Shown: positions 24,701 through 37,931, counted from the first letter of the stretch. The stretch is DNA of 64,000 nucleotides from Varroa destructor (GCF_002443255.2 NW_019211455.1:44960103-45024102); one strand, 5' to 3'. The notes: a model not told the origin generated them from the sequence alone. Program-made: numbers and translations.

Positions 24701-26992
24701 TGTAAGATCTAGCCTGGCCAAACCGAAGAGGCGATTTATTTTCTAAATTATTACTAAAAGGATATAATTCGACCTGCAACTAGCTAACCTGAAAGGGTAC
24801 GTTATTTAGACACCTTTGATCATACCGAAAAAGTAGATCGAAGTTGTAGTGAACGAATACTGTTCCCATATCAAGCTGTTTGCGCAAAAGCAGCTATCGA
24901 ACCTTTTTTTGTCGAATTTTTATGTTTACTGCGTACTCCACGATTTTTCTCAGTTATAGGTTCAGTTTGATTTTTCTTATGTTGAAGTAAATTGACACGA
25001 TCAGTGACGCAGGAAGTGATCATTTAAGATAAGTTCCTATAAGTTAGCTGGTTCGCTTTCGCTCAAATAAGCTATTAGTCATAACTACGACTGTCACCAT
25101 ATTGTTAATATTTGCGCATTCCACTCTCACATTTTATGCATGTTACAGTGTGTCTATATAACTGGCGCGTTCAAACTAACTGCCAATTCCTTTTTTCGTA
25201 TAATCTTCTTAGGATCTTTGAGCATTAGCTCACCGTATAACAAACCTCTACTATATTTGAGTTGTGACAGCCACCACTCATACATGAAAACTTCATCATC
25301 ATTTTAAGAACATCATATCTGCCTTAAACCGCGCTGGTTGATATACTGGATCTACGAACACTCGAGCTAACGATTGCCTTACATAACAAGGTGCTTTCCC
25401 GTCTAAATTATTAGGCATCACTTTAGACAATAATTTTCTTACCTATGACGACGCTTATAATATGTGAATACCTGCGCTGTTTGTCGGATTAACAAATATC
25501 TGACCGGCCGGAGTCAATTGTTATTTGATAAACTTGAGCCTTGACGATAGTCACGAAGCAGACCCTAATCCAGGAAAGGTTCCGCCGATTTAGGCGAGGT
25601 CTCAAAAATCGACGGAAACAGCTGCCAAGTAGGCGCAGTTGCTCTCCTGCGAAATTCGAATGGTGCTTGCAGCCTAAGTAGTTTGTGGCTTTTAAAAACT
25701 TCTATACAGCAGTAAATCGGTTTGTTTGGAGCAGTAATGACTGTATAATAAATGTGTGGTGCGCGTCTTCAGTCAACTCTACAGGAAGTCCAATGGAGCT
25801 TTAAAACGGCATTGAATTGACCGCGAAATAGAAAAGGTCTGTAAAACATATCTATTTTGTCCCGCATTATTCTAGAATTCGATTTAACGAATCTGTGCCA
25901 GATTGCTGGTCAGGTCGAAACGTTTTAGATTGTTTGATTGAAGTACACTACTTTCTACTATAATTTGATTTTAGTTTAGATATTAAGAAATTTTTAGCAT
26001 CTAGAATATGAATACCTTGACTGTATGGGCTAATCAAGTGGAACAACATATAAAGAATTCGGATGATTGCGGCTTTATGCGATTGTGACACAGTGACTGA
26101 CATTTAATTATGAATGATAAATAGCAAAAGCAACGAGTGTAATTAGCGGTTGTTACTATTGCTTTGTGAACTGAATAGACGCGTCAAGTACTTATGTTCC
26201 CTATGCCGTGTTCTGATATAAACGTCACTAGGGGACCCTGGCTGTTCTTAATAACTTAGTAAGCTGCTTGGTCAGTGCTGTGCAAGATTTTTCCGGGTCA
26301 GGCAGGTATCAGAATTTGTGTGTATGTTTCTACCACGATAAAAATAAAGCTTCAGGTAACAACTGTCTAGTAACAACTAAGTGTAATAGCAAACATTATG
26401 TTATCAACGTGTATTTAATGAAAGTGTACAAATGATCAATGGAGATGTGTACACAAATAGAATTCTACGTTAAATCGTATACTGGCAAAATAGTTTAAGT
26501 TAGAATTGATGTGCATGTTTTAGATAGATACGTGAACGAAATTTGTGTCAAATTATTATACACTGTGTATTATAAAACACTTGGTTGGAATCAGATTGAT
26601 GATTGAATCATCATTGATTTTACTTCTACACGTCCAGTTTTTGTGCTACTACGTGTCTCATGTTAATTGTGTAGCCATACCTCATTTAAAGGCATGCTGT
26701 GCCGATTTGCCAATTAACCGTGCCTAATATTTTTACACATCTGACGAATTGGGACGGGAAGTATACACGTGGCCAAGGAAGTTACAAAACAATATCTGGG
26801 TACTTAAGGAATAGACAGAACCATTCAAGGAATAATAATGTAACACCCGAGTTTTAATTTTTCGCTTCCTTTGTCACCCCTGCTAACTATTAATGTCTAA
26901 TGGATCGTACTTCATGCGAAAACTCGTTGACTTCTATTGCAGAATGAAAAAATAATGCAGCGGTAATTGACGGCGGCTTTAGCTTACCGACA

Positions 26993-27004
26993 ATGACATA
27001 TTTG
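26993..27004 (+). CDS. Candidate start exon of the TMEM267-like gene (tentative)
   Basis: ATG ACA TAT TTG runs directly into a consensus donor GTGAGT at 27005. It ends in phase 0, as required by the main exon at 27757, and would give MTYL followed by SRATSGRPF. The family needs only a short segment before the main exon, so a tiny first coding exon is plausible. Nothing else supports it. Confidence 0.25.
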
Positions 27005-27756
27005 GTGAGTTAGGTTTCATCCACGTAGCTTCGGTGGCTAGTAGGTATCTTTTTGAGTGCGTGGTCATGGTAACTATGGATACATGGCCATCGCTGGTTT
27101 TAGCTTCAGAAAACGATTACCGTTTCATGGACCTGTTGGAAGGACCCTGGATAGGTTCTTCAAAGTCCACCGTTTTACATCTTCCAGTGGGGCCACTCGT
27201 TAATGTTGTACCAAGGAGGTGATACCAAGGAGTTCTTCACACAATAAAAATAGCTAACGGCGTAAAACCTCATTCACAGTAGTTCCTCACGTAATCAAAT
27301 GACCAATTTATTGAATATCATTTTATTCATTGTAAATGTATTTTACTGACATGAATGTATTTTATTTTTGACATGATATAAAACACACTATCTTGAGAAC
27401 GACCACATACCGATGTTGTTCTACTTTTACCTACGACCTGTTTTTTTCTTTTATTATGCACTAATGCGGTTTACATGTCTCACACATGAATAATTGTATC
27501 AGCTAACAACAAATAATTAAACTTTTCAATGCGATCGTATTCGTTAGAAATTTTATTATATTCTTATTATGTTCGTTAAAGAGACCTACACTCACTGATA
27601 AGGCATTTCTTCTTATATAGTACATGTTTTAAAAGAAATTGTTTTATTATAATATTATACACTGCACTATGTGAACTGTCAAATAATCTAGTAACATACT
27701 GTAGCTAATAAAATAGCTCTCACCATAGTGATCCTTATTATAAATTTCTATTTCAG

Positions 27757-28470
27757 AGCAGAGCAACATCTGGTCGCCCGTTCGCAATCTCACCATGGCT
27801 CTTTGTAATACCACCGCTGGCGACTCTTGTTAACGTAGTCTCGGACAGCTTCTCTCGTTTGTACTTATCAGCATCCCTCGAGCTTTTCGCACTGGCTGAC
27901 TCGTTGACCCATTCGGTTGTTGGAGTTCTTCTTACAACCGTCGTGTTTGTACATCGTCGACCTTTTCGGACGCTGCTCATCACCTCGTGGTTGTGTTCAG
28001 CGCTTATCGATGTGGACCATTTCATTAGCGCCGGCTCCGTGAGCCTATATGCAGCCACTAGTATTCATGGGCATGGTCGACCATTTCTGCACGACACAGT
28101 AACTGTCGCCGCACTCTGTGTCATTGTAATCGTTATTTGCGAGCTGGCTTACCTTTGGCGACGAAACAGCCGACAGGTTAATAGCTGGGGAGAAGCATTC
28201 CTTCCTAACAGTAGTGATAGCACTAGTAGCAGAGCCGAAAACGCGCTGCGAGCACGATTTTATACGCCGTACGTGATCACACTTTGTGTGTCGCTCCTTG
28301 CTCACCATACGAGAGATGCGCTTCGTCGAGGCTTCTGGTTCCGGCCTTTGAATACAAGAGCGATCTCTTATCCAGAAATGACGTTAATTTTCTACGGTCT
28401 GGTTTTCGTAGGGAAGTTTTTTGCTGACGCAACAACAAATATTCCGAGGCGAAGCGTGTTCACGGTGTAG
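27757..28470 (+). CDS. TMEM267: TMEM267-like transmembrane protein, main coding exon
   Basis: A 237-codon exon, open from the acceptor TTCTATTTCAG to TAG. There is no usable in-frame ATG at its 5' end, so the start lies in an upstream exon. It encodes a multi-pass membrane protein with hydrophobic segments near exon residues 13-27, 40-65, 70-85, 114-131, 170-182 and 207-222. It matches the TMEM267 family (about 215 residues) by recall in the IDVDHF-x-x-AGS-x-SL motif (residues 84-98), RPFLH (108-112) and HHTRD-x-x-R-x-GFW (183-194). Molecular function is not established. The Asp/His set resembles membrane metal-dependent hydrolases, which is inference only. It is convergent with the plexin gene. 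Confidence 0.75.
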   Translation, partial: SRATSGRPFAISPWLFVIPPLATLVNVVSDSFSRLYLSASLELFALADSLTHSVVGVLLTTVVFVHRRPFRTLLITSWLCSALIDVDHFISAGSVSLYAATSIHGHGRPFLHDTVTVAALCVIVIVICELAYLWRRNSRQVNSWGEAFLPNSSDSTSSRAENALRARFYTPYVITLCVSLLAHHTRDALRRGFWFRPLNTRAISYPEMTLIFYGLVFVGKFFADATTNIPRRSVFTV

Positions 28471-28930
28471 ATAAATTTAGGCTGGTTAATTCATATGAGG
28501 TATAGTGATTTGCAACGGTGTCCTGTATGCTTCCATTCCATAGAATACGTTTAAGGGATAAAAGCTTTGTTTTGGCGTAACTATATAATGCCGTGTACAT
28601 AGTTCAACTGTTAATGCTATTGAAAAGTACGATATTTATATGTTTACCTCTAATTGTATTCCTTATGGATAGGTAGCCAACCGCAAAGGTTCATTCAAAT
28701 CAAAGATTACCTAGAAACACTCTTTCTAATTTAGCCCACTATTATGTAGATCATCGTGATATAATCAATGCGATTTTATACTCCAGTTACATCATTCTTA
28801 ACAAAACTTTTTACGATTGCGCTTACGGGTGGGTTATATCCAAGCGATAAAAAGAGAAGCAATGGCCATTCATTCACCGAGACGAATCGCGTTGCGAATA
28901 TGATGTTTATGTGGAGCGAGCTCTAAACTA

Positions 28931-28936
28931 AATAAA
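28931..28936 (+). terminator. Candidate polyadenylation signal (AATAAA)
   Basis: A canonical AATAAA about 460 bases after the TMEM267-like stop codon, a normal 3' UTR length. Confidence 0.35.
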
Positions 28937-31912
28937 TTCATTAGAAGCTTCAGTAACGGTAGCTTCTAAGGAGCTCTAATTGGACTTTCCAGTAGTTACT
29001 AGACTTCAAACTCAAGCCTGGCATAGCTTTCAGATGTAGGGAAGTCTGCCAGGATCTGGAAGCCAGGATCACAAGCAACTTTTCGGCTTTGTAGATATTA
29101 TTTTTGGTATAAGTGGCTTCAGTTAGCTCTCGCAGATGGCCGGCCATATAGCCTCGAGGGCGTTTGTGCTCTTGGCTTTAGTAATAAACAAAATGTGGCC
29201 GCAGCTAACATAATGACGTTTTCCTAGTTGAACATAGACATATATCAGCTTCTAGTTTACGTCACGGCACTAAATATGGCGCGATCGGTAAATTATGTTT
29301 TTCAATATCTACTCCGCAGTATCACCATAGAATTATTTTTGGGGTTGAATAGTTTAAGGACTGCGTTGCTTTATTATTCATAGTCGAAAGAAAAAGTTTT
29401 CTTAAAAATAAAATGCAACCAAGGTAGTGGCGCTAGGCCATACGAAATTCGCCGTCGCGGAACTCGGATACAACTAGAAGTAAAAACGCTTATGGGTATC
29501 TGACCCACGCGAGAAATCTGTTTCCAAATTAGCACTTGGTTTACGATAGGGGTAGCGATGGATCTTGTCAATGTGAATACTACAGAGAAATCCTGAAAGC
29601 AGCCTGATAGGAATTCAACATGCGGGCCCGACAACGGCTACAGGCCTCTGTGCGGAGGAGATAAGGCACGTAACCGAAGCGACCTTTCGAGTTTTGAGAA
29701 CTGCTTTTTGGCAAAGTAATGCATCGATCAAGTGGTAATTTAAAAGAGCCAAATCTGGTGAACCAACAACATAAAGGAAAAACTATAAACGTTTCCATTC
29801 TTACGTAATATTCTGTACTACCTCAACGCCAACTTATGGATGGTTTATAGGCCCTTAAGGAAGAATAGGGGTGTCTCCATGTGTTTGATTTGTTTGTTAA
29901 GACTTTCACATCTTTAAAAATGGTCACTAAGACATGAATTAATTAGAATTAATAGACATACCGTCCTTTGACTAATGCCAATGTAATGACCTAAAACAAA
30001 GGATGAATCGTATATAATACCTTCAGATGATGAAATCAACTCGGCTTGGAAGACAATTTCGAAGCCATTTTGTATATTCGGAGCAAATCTACCAATAATT
30101 TCGGTGTAAATATACAGATCAAATATCAGTGTTCCTTTTCTCCGGGTGACAGTGTCCAGTCGTCAAGTTCATATAGGCGATATTTTATTTGCGCAGCAAG
30201 AGTCAGCAGTATATAAAACTTTCACCTTTCTTATCCTGAGCTAGAAATTAACTCACATTCAGAACATATCTCATTTACGTATTCATCGGATCTAATCCGA
30301 TAAAAAAAACATTGTCTTTGTTAAGTATACACTTTGTTTATTGAGTTTTAATTAAATTTGATTAATACTTGAGCAAGGTAGTGATTACGGAGCTACATCG
30401 ATTAATCAATCATAGAGATAATTGTTGTTTTTTGTTGGTTTTTTTCTCGTTTCATCAATACATCGTAGAGAGACACAGCGGTTCGCGGCTTCTTACTCGT
30501 AATTTATATTTACTTTCGTTACATATCGGGCTGCTGTCGGTTTGGCTTCTTTTGTCAATCGGATGTTGACTGGTGTTTCTTTGTCATCTCGTTTGTTTTC
30601 GGCTTAATATTGGTATTCGGTATCGTATTAGTGTGACGGTTGGTGATCCTCCATTTTGTGTCAGCATTTTCTGCTGTTTTGTTTGGTATAATTGTCAGCG
30701 AATATCTGAAACTTGTTGTGCCCTGTCATGTTTTCACTTGTTCCTCTCTCCAACTGGCCGTTATGACGATGTGACGATGTTACCGTGTCATTTTCGAAAC
30801 GCGCATCGTCTGGGGTCGCAATCTCTAAAATTCGTCGGCTGTCCGAAGGTAGCGCCTTATCGTTTGTCGGTTTTTACGAATGTTGATCTTTTGTAAAGTG
30901 TTATGAGTCCTTTCATAAGTTATTTGTTCGTGCTTTTTTTCTGTTTTTTTTTTTTACCAGCGAATCCTATGTTCTTTTATGTTTTTATTTATTGGTCAGG
31001 TGCAGGCCATCTGAATAGGTAAGGGGAAAGACAGGGCCGACTAAGTCGAGAAACACATGTTATATCGACCTAGCGTTCGCTTCACGTTTATCTTTCGCTG
31101 AAAAGCGTTGAAGTGATCGAATTCTCATTGTACCATTAATGTAACCAGGATAACTGTGGCCTTGAAATCAACTTGAATTTATTATTTTTCCAATACTCCA
31201 AAAACTGCTATTCTTATTTGTCACATTTGACGTTTGAAATTCAGGTAAGATTGTTACCGATCATATGCCATTCTGGTGCCAGTTCCCTGCAGGCGTCTAT
31301 CTGATGTAGTCATCTACAATCTGTGTTTTGTTTGAATACATGTCGAGGTTGGTGAGTTTGTGTAATGCCTGTGTAGTTCGTATGTGTTTCTGGGGTCTAT
31401 TTTCCTGCTTCGACTACTTAGCGTAAGGGTGGGGCTGGGCTTGCACGGAAATTAGTTCTTGGGAAAGAGTCAGTCGTAGCAATCATAACTCATCCTTGTT
31501 AAGGAAGTTAAATTACGGAAGTATTCACATTTTGGGCCTCTCTAATCGAGCCAGTCAGTGACAGCCCATTCCAGTTCCAGTGAAAGGAATTAGCCATGCG
31601 CTAGACAACAACTGCGAATGATGCAATCATGCACAACCACGTCGCGTCTTGCCATCGTGTTCATTCCCATTGGCTGACGCCTGGAGAAGGCGGCTTTACT
31701 GGCCTCGAGTCCTGTGCCCGTTTCGGGACCGTATAAAAGAGACATACGTCGTAATGCGGCGTATCTATAAACGGGCTTGTCCGTTTACGCTCACAATCAT
31801 ACGCACATACACACTTTTTAAACAAACGCGTTGATAACGACAGAACCACGAATGAGACTTGTGGGACACTACAGCGCCCATTAGATATCTTGCGCTATTC
31901 GACAGAACATCC

Positions 31913-31934
31913 GCATTCGACGCACGTCGAATGC
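31913..31934. repeat. Inverted repeat, 10-bp arms, 2-nt spacer
   Basis: GCATTCGACG, then CA, then CGTCGAATGC: perfect arms. It is GC-richer than its surroundings and could be a protein-binding dyad or a small hairpin. No context tells which. Confidence 0.8.
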
Positions 31935-33949
31935 CTTTAGTGTCAAGTCGACAAATTAGGAGGGTCGAGACCTGTTAAGGTACTACATACATTTTTCCAT
32001 GGATAACACGACGTGTGCTCATTGAGATCAGCACAGCTCCGTCTTCTGGAAAATTCTGGGATCTGTCGTCATCTGAACCTTGTTTCCCTTTCCCTTCCCC
32101 ACTTCACATTTTCTACCCAGCTTCTTTATGGTCATAATGATAACGCTCTTCATTCTATAATATTGTTCAGAGCATACGTACGTTGCCGCAGTCTACCTAG
32201 GTAAGTAGGAGCTTCATGCTCTTCGAGAGCTTTCGGCAGTTTCTTTCTACATGAATTAAGTATAACGCCACGTCTCTGAGCCCCCGTTAGCGTCAAGCAT
32301 TGCAATATGTAAGAATGTCAATTCTATGTTATTTCCTATATTGTTGTATGTTGTTTCATCATGGGTCTGTGATAACTGGAAACGTGCCGGACTCCAAGAG
32401 TACAGGAGTGCGTTCCGTCTACCGATGAACTTCCCATACACATTACATACATGTCGTTTATATATTATAAACCAGACCGGCACCGGGCTACTGACGCGTA
32501 GGCCATTAATGAATCATGGGTAGAGTTAGTTAGAACCATATGTACAACACGCGTGAAAACCCTGCAGCCCACTGGCCATCCCAAAATCCGTTGCTGTTGT
32601 TGTTATTGTTTCTGTGTTAAGGCGACTGATTCCCACAGTTCTCGATATTGCGGAGAGAATTCGTGTTCGCTTTGAAAGGCCAAAGAAATTGGCTAAAATG
32701 TTATTTTTGGTTAAATTGTTTTTACTAAGGGCGCGCTCCCTCGCTCGCTGGTATTCGGCTTTGGCCATTCCCAGGCTGACGTTATTTAAAGTTAATTGAG
32801 ATTTTGTTTGGCACTGCGAATTCTTAGTTACGCGGTATTGTTTTGGATAGGATTTGCGTCTGTCAGTACGTTGTGTATATAACTGCTAACCATTTTGTCT
32901 ATCTTACCATTTATTGATATTTTTATTGTTCTTGCTGTTATTGTTGTTTTTCGAAGAAATGAGAAAAGCATCCTCACACCAACCTTTTCAGATGATTTGT
33001 TTTTGTGATGCGCCTGGCGCAATCTGGTTGGAATTCTGTGCGTGTATTCGATTGTGAATTGAGAAGTTAAATTGAGAGTCAAGTCTCTGTTTTGTCTGTT
33101 TTTCTGCCGACGGAAAAACTTTATGGAACAGTGCATCTTCAATACGATGAACGTAGTTGGAATATCCTTAATGCGACCTAGGCGAAACATGTAAATATAT
33201 ATTATTTTAAGCCGGTACCCGTATAATGGTTGCATTGCTTTTCTCTTGTGACTGACCCGCATGCCTTACCAAGTTTTACAGTACAGGATTTTGTTACACG
33301 CTCGAATAATATTGTCAGTCAATTCGGCACTGATAGTTTTGTAGTTGATATTAATTTCAAACGTTTCATACCTCGAGTGTCCTTTCGAGTTCAACGAGGT
33401 CTAATGGGAGTCCTTCGTTGCTTCGCTGTGATTCAAATTGCTGTTGATGTCGATGGTAGATTTTCTGTGTAGACATTGGCCGTCACTACCTTGTTATGTT
33501 TTTGTCGATGCTGACGTTACTTGCCTTGTCTATATTGTTATTTCTGCTGTTGATGTGAATCAATGTTCTCTCTTGCTCATTTAATTATGGCGCTGCTTTT
33601 TGAACATACATTCAGTCAAGTTATCATTCATCTTTAGTGTCTGTTTCGACTCTTTCGCAGGGACCATTCACGTTAAACCGCAGGCAGATACTCATGAAAC
33701 CTCATGACACACACATGTCTGCTACTGATCAGTCACTCGCTCAAACGCTTACACATTTAGTCACTCTTTCACACGTCCGATCACCCTCTCATAATCTTCG
33801 TTACACCTTTTATTGACGTTATTTTCCTCTAACTGCCTCTAGGATCTTCGTATATTATGCACTACGACAAATTTGAGTTTGTTGTTTGGATTGTTTTGCT
33901 TCACTAAAATCCTGTCTGCTTTTCTGTTTTCTGCGCTTACAGGAGTGTG

Positions 33950-34022
33950 TCCATGTGAGTGTGCATCTGCGTGGGTGTGCGTGTGTGTATGTGCGTATGT
34001 GTTTGGGTGTGTATGTGCGTGT
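33950..34022. repeat. Imperfect (TG)n tract
   Basis: About 70 bases dominated by TG/GTGTG with scattered substitutions: a degenerate microsatellite. Confidence 0.75.
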
Positions 34023-34300
34023 GACTCCTTAACCTCGGCTCCACCCATCTTATGGCTACATCAATCAGTCTCCGTTTATCATCTTTATCATCATATATAT
34101 CCACTGTTTCCTGTGTCTCTTCCCATTAGTTCGACTCAATTATAATTGATAATAATATACCTTTATAATATTGTTTTTTCAATATCAGTCATTTATTGTC
34201 ATCGTATCATCTGCATCAACGCCTTCATTATCATCATTAGTTCCTGTTATTATCAATTCATTGTAATTGTAATATCTCTCTAGCGACAGCTGTGGCTATA

Positions 34301-34400
34301 NNNNNNNNNNNNNNNNNNNNNNNNNNNNNNNNNNNNNNNNNNNNNNNNNNNNNNNNNNNNNNNNNNNNNNNNNNNNNNNNNNNNNNNNNNNNNNNNNNNN
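34301..34400. other. Assembly gap, 100 N
   Basis: Exactly 100 N, the usual placeholder length for a gap of unknown size. (TC)n and (ATTC)n repeats lie within 150 bases downstream, so the missing sequence is probably repetitive. The true distance across the gap is unknown. Confidence 0.98.
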
Positions 34401-34505
34401 ATAGATCTCCTTCGCCCGTCTCATCTGGCTTCGTTTGTGTATCCGTCTTTTTATACTGACCACGACTTTATAAATCGTTATAACTAGAGAACTGTTGCTG
34501 TCTCC

Positions 34506-34553
34506 TCTCTCTCTCTCTCTCTCTCGACGTATATTCATTCATTCATTCATTCA
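34506..34553. repeat. (TC)n then (ATTC)n microsatellites
   Basis: A dinucleotide TC run (about 34506-34525) is followed by five ATTC units (34533-34553), just beyond the assembly gap. Confidence 0.85.
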
Positions 34554-34928
34554 CTTTTTATTCATGTTACCACATTATAAGCTTCATCAGAATCATTTTT
34601 GTTTTGTCTCCTCTTCTTTATTTTCATATATCATAGGTCACAGTTGTAGATGATTTCATTTTACCCCATTTTCCACAACGCGCACTTTTCTTGCTGCGAG
34701 AACGCAGCAAAACGCGCGCAAAAAAGGATTCAAATATTGTTCATCTATATTACGGATGCTGTATGCTTTTATTTTTTTTATTTGGATGCAATGTCCGTCT
34801 GTTAATTTTTTCGCTTCTCATCGTGTACGTTTTTTATTGTTCTTGGGAATACAGTTTATTATGCAGCATCATTATTTTATCATTTGTTTATCGTTATTTG
34901 TTTCTCTCTCTCTCTCGCTTTCTCTCCG

Positions 34929-34932
34929 TATA

Positions 34933-34984
<52 letters not shown>
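34929..34984. repeat. (TA)n microsatellite
   Basis: About 56 bases of TA with one TG interruption near the left end, preceded by TC-rich sequence. Confidence 0.9.
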
Positions 34985-34985
<1 letters not shown>

Positions 34986-37763
34986 GAAAAAGGGAAGGGA
35001 ATTATTTAAAATTAAAAAATACTATGGTACAAAAGTTGTTGTCGGTATATAGTTTAGCATCATTATCCATCAATGTCGCGATATTGTTAATATATCTTAT
35101 GCGTTTTTGGTGAGAAGTTCAGTTAAACAAGACGGCTGTTGTCCAGTAGTCAGCCACTGCTGATAATTCGTATCGTATTCATTTCTTCTGTATCATTTAT
35201 TATTTATATATATATATATAAGTGTTGCTCTCAGAGTGGAGGTCATGGGAGCTTATCGGAACCACGGACAAGCCTAGCACACACACCCTTAGTGCGTCCA
35301 CAGTGTCGTCCATACATATGTATATATCGTCGCCATCATTTGTTTTTCATCGTTAGTTTTTTTCACATCTCATATATTGGACATAGTATATAATAATCAA
35401 TCTCATAATCAATCGTCATTGTAATGACGATAATCACCATCATCGTCTATTGATATCTTTGTCGGCATTTTGTTAGCAGTCGGCGTGGTTATTTACAACA
35501 CGCTGACTCCAAATAGAGTCTCTGTGTTTGCGTGGGAGCGCTTTTTAGTAGATGTGTTAGGGGTTTGCTTGTGTCGATTGGTGTCAATTATTTATTGTGT
35601 GTCCATTTTTTACAAAGAAAATGCTGAGACCTGCTCGGCACCCGGACGTCCATCATCTGACAGGCCAATTTGGTAAACCGTTCTACTAGCATACATTTAA
35701 TTTTATGACTAAAAAAAGTTTGTTTTATGACTAAACAACTAAAGAGTAAGGGAAAGAGTTTTCATTTTTTACGTAGATCTTTCGTCTTATCCCGATGATA
35801 ACGTTTTTTGTGCCCCTTTATCACTTCGTGTTGCCCGAAAAAACCTCCGACATTTTTGTCTCTGCAATATTATATGAGTAAAGCTGAAAAACCTTTCTTC
35901 GCTAGTTGTTAAATCAACCTTCATTTGTAATTCCGCCATTTTCATCCATATCGGACAGACAAAATATACTTACATATACTACTGCATATCTCTATAGTCT
36001 GAATGTGTGTGGTTGTGACAATTGGCAAACGGCGCCGCTATATGTAGCAGCTTGTTTTGTTTGGTGATATCCTTCATTTCTTATCGTTAGGGAATTATAT
36101 GATCCGATCTCGCTGCGATCGGTCAAAATAGCATGACTGGGCAAATATAATTATATATTATTCATATTATAGGGATATATATTCGTTAAAGTGCCTATAG
36201 CAAAGAGATTGGGAAGCGGGAGCCCTGGGACCTCATATTTTTTCAAAGGCTTATCGGGGGCTGAAAGGAGTTCGTAATACATGATAATTATCAAATTTAT
36301 GTTTATATATAATGTTGCTATTTCTGATTTGATGTTATAGAGTATATATATATATAAAGTTTAGTTATACTAGTTCAGTAGGTTATAGCAGTAATACTTA
36401 TCGTAGCAATAGTAGTAGGGCGTGTTGCTATCTGTGGTAATTCGGTTTGGCTAGAAAACGTAACCAGTGTCAACCTCACCGTCTTTCCCACAAAAGCTTT
36501 CTCCCTCCCTCATTTTAAACGTCACCCGTCACGCATGTTGATACAACTATTGACGATTTAGTAATGGAAAGTAGACAGTTACACCGTTTTCATGATATTT
36601 CGTCTCATCACGCTACATCGGTGTCCTATCGTAAGGTGACAATACGCTTTTACACAAGCCTTTACCTGCCACACCTGCGCGTGTGTGCTGTCCCATGAAG
36701 CCTTTAGCTGTTGCATAATATTCACATATGGCTTTAATATGTTTACAAATTATTGGCCTGTTTGCTTGGGTTGTTTGTCTGGAGAAGCAGAAGCAATGGG
36801 TCGAGGGGAGATATCAACCGGACAGAGATAGGCCGGTGGTCTGTACAAATAGTATCAATAATTATGGTGTATTGTTTCATCTGTTTAAGTTGCCCATCAT
36901 AACTATCCTTTTCGCGAATAATAATTATAATCGTAATACCGTCGTTTTTGTCATCACCATTTGTAACCGTATATCCACTGCCTTCCTGTAGCGTCATGTT
37001 ACCATCTACCATGTGCTGCACACCATTAAGAGCGCCGCAAGGCCCACTGTGTGCCACCCGAGATGATACGGGTCCTTTAACACACGCCTATATTCACGAA
37101 GTCGTAGGGTCAGATGATGCCGAGCACCAGGCTATAGCCCCATGCCACTGAAATTGCGTGTGAATATGATTATAATACCCATAGGCAAGCAGTTTCTTCG
37201 TGAGTGCACTGTATGTTTTCATAGACCATTTTTTTTTGTATAATATTTGTTTGCTCATTCCGTTCGATTATCTATTTCATATCGCAGTGTCACTCGTTCG
37301 GTATTGTTCTTCAGCTCTTGATATCATTACTTTAAGCACATTTTCGGTTCATATTTAGAAGTGTGTGCCTCTGCCTTTTTTTTTGCTATTTTATCTATCT
37401 GACGCGGATTTCGGCCTCATCAGAGTCCAAATGGACGTGGAAAGAAACCTAATAGTTTAACGCTTATGGTCTTCATAATCGTCAGGTAATGCACCGGGAT
37501 TATCAATATTGTCCATCTCAATCAGTTCGTCAACGCGTTCATTTTTATTAAATCATCTTCACTTTTGTATATTATTGTCGTCAATGTAATAATAACTATT
37601 AGGGACTGCCAATAGGATATGGTTTCTACCGCAATCTTAGATTAACATATATTTGCATGTATCTAGGCGTCCCAAATACTTCGTTTGGCCTATTTGTGTC
37701 GGGTGATTAGTAATAGCAATAGACAGTCACCATCATTATGATCTTCTACATGTTCACCGTATC

Positions 37764-37766
<3 letters not shown>

Positions 37767-37815
<49 letters not shown>
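37767..37815. repeat. (AC)18 then (AT)n compound microsatellite
   Basis: Eighteen AC units at 37767-37802 pass straight into AT units at 37803-37815. Confidence 0.92.
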
Positions 37816-37890
37816 ACTTTATATGATGCGTTACTCCCGCTTGTCAGCTGTTTTTAGTTATCATCATCATAATCACCATTAAGATCTCCC

Positions 37891-37931
37891 ACGAGTAACG
37901 AAAATAATAATTTATTATTTTCGTTACTCGT
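37891..37931. repeat. Near-perfect palindrome, 20-bp arms, 1-nt spacer
   Basis: The left arm ACGAGTAACGAAAATAATAA (37891-37910) is followed by one T and the exact reverse complement (37912-37931). It is the strongest fold-back in the window and is not a simple repeat. It could be extruded as a cruciform, be transcribed as a hairpin, or be a join of two inverted copies. Confidence 0.9.

Larger units (their letters stand above)
20612..27756. other. Intergenic/non-coding region
   Basis: No gene I can support. It should hold the 3' UTR of the upstream gene; an AATAAA occurs at 21648-21653, about 1.0 kb after the stop. It also holds a 28-bp palindrome at 21750-21777, a small minus-strand open frame at 21280-21531 of unknown status, and AT-rich sequence. 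Part of 27005-27756 is probably an intron of the TMEM267-like gene. Confidence 0.5.
28471..34300. other. Non-coding region, + strand T-rich in its second half
   Basis: No gene is supported. The beginning should be the 3' UTR of the TMEM267-like gene. From about 30.4 kb the + strand becomes visibly rich in T with TTG/TTT/ATC-type runs. Open frames there are short and unrecognised. A 10-bp inverted repeat lies at 31913-31934 and a TG-rich tract at about 33950-34022. Confidence 0.5.
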
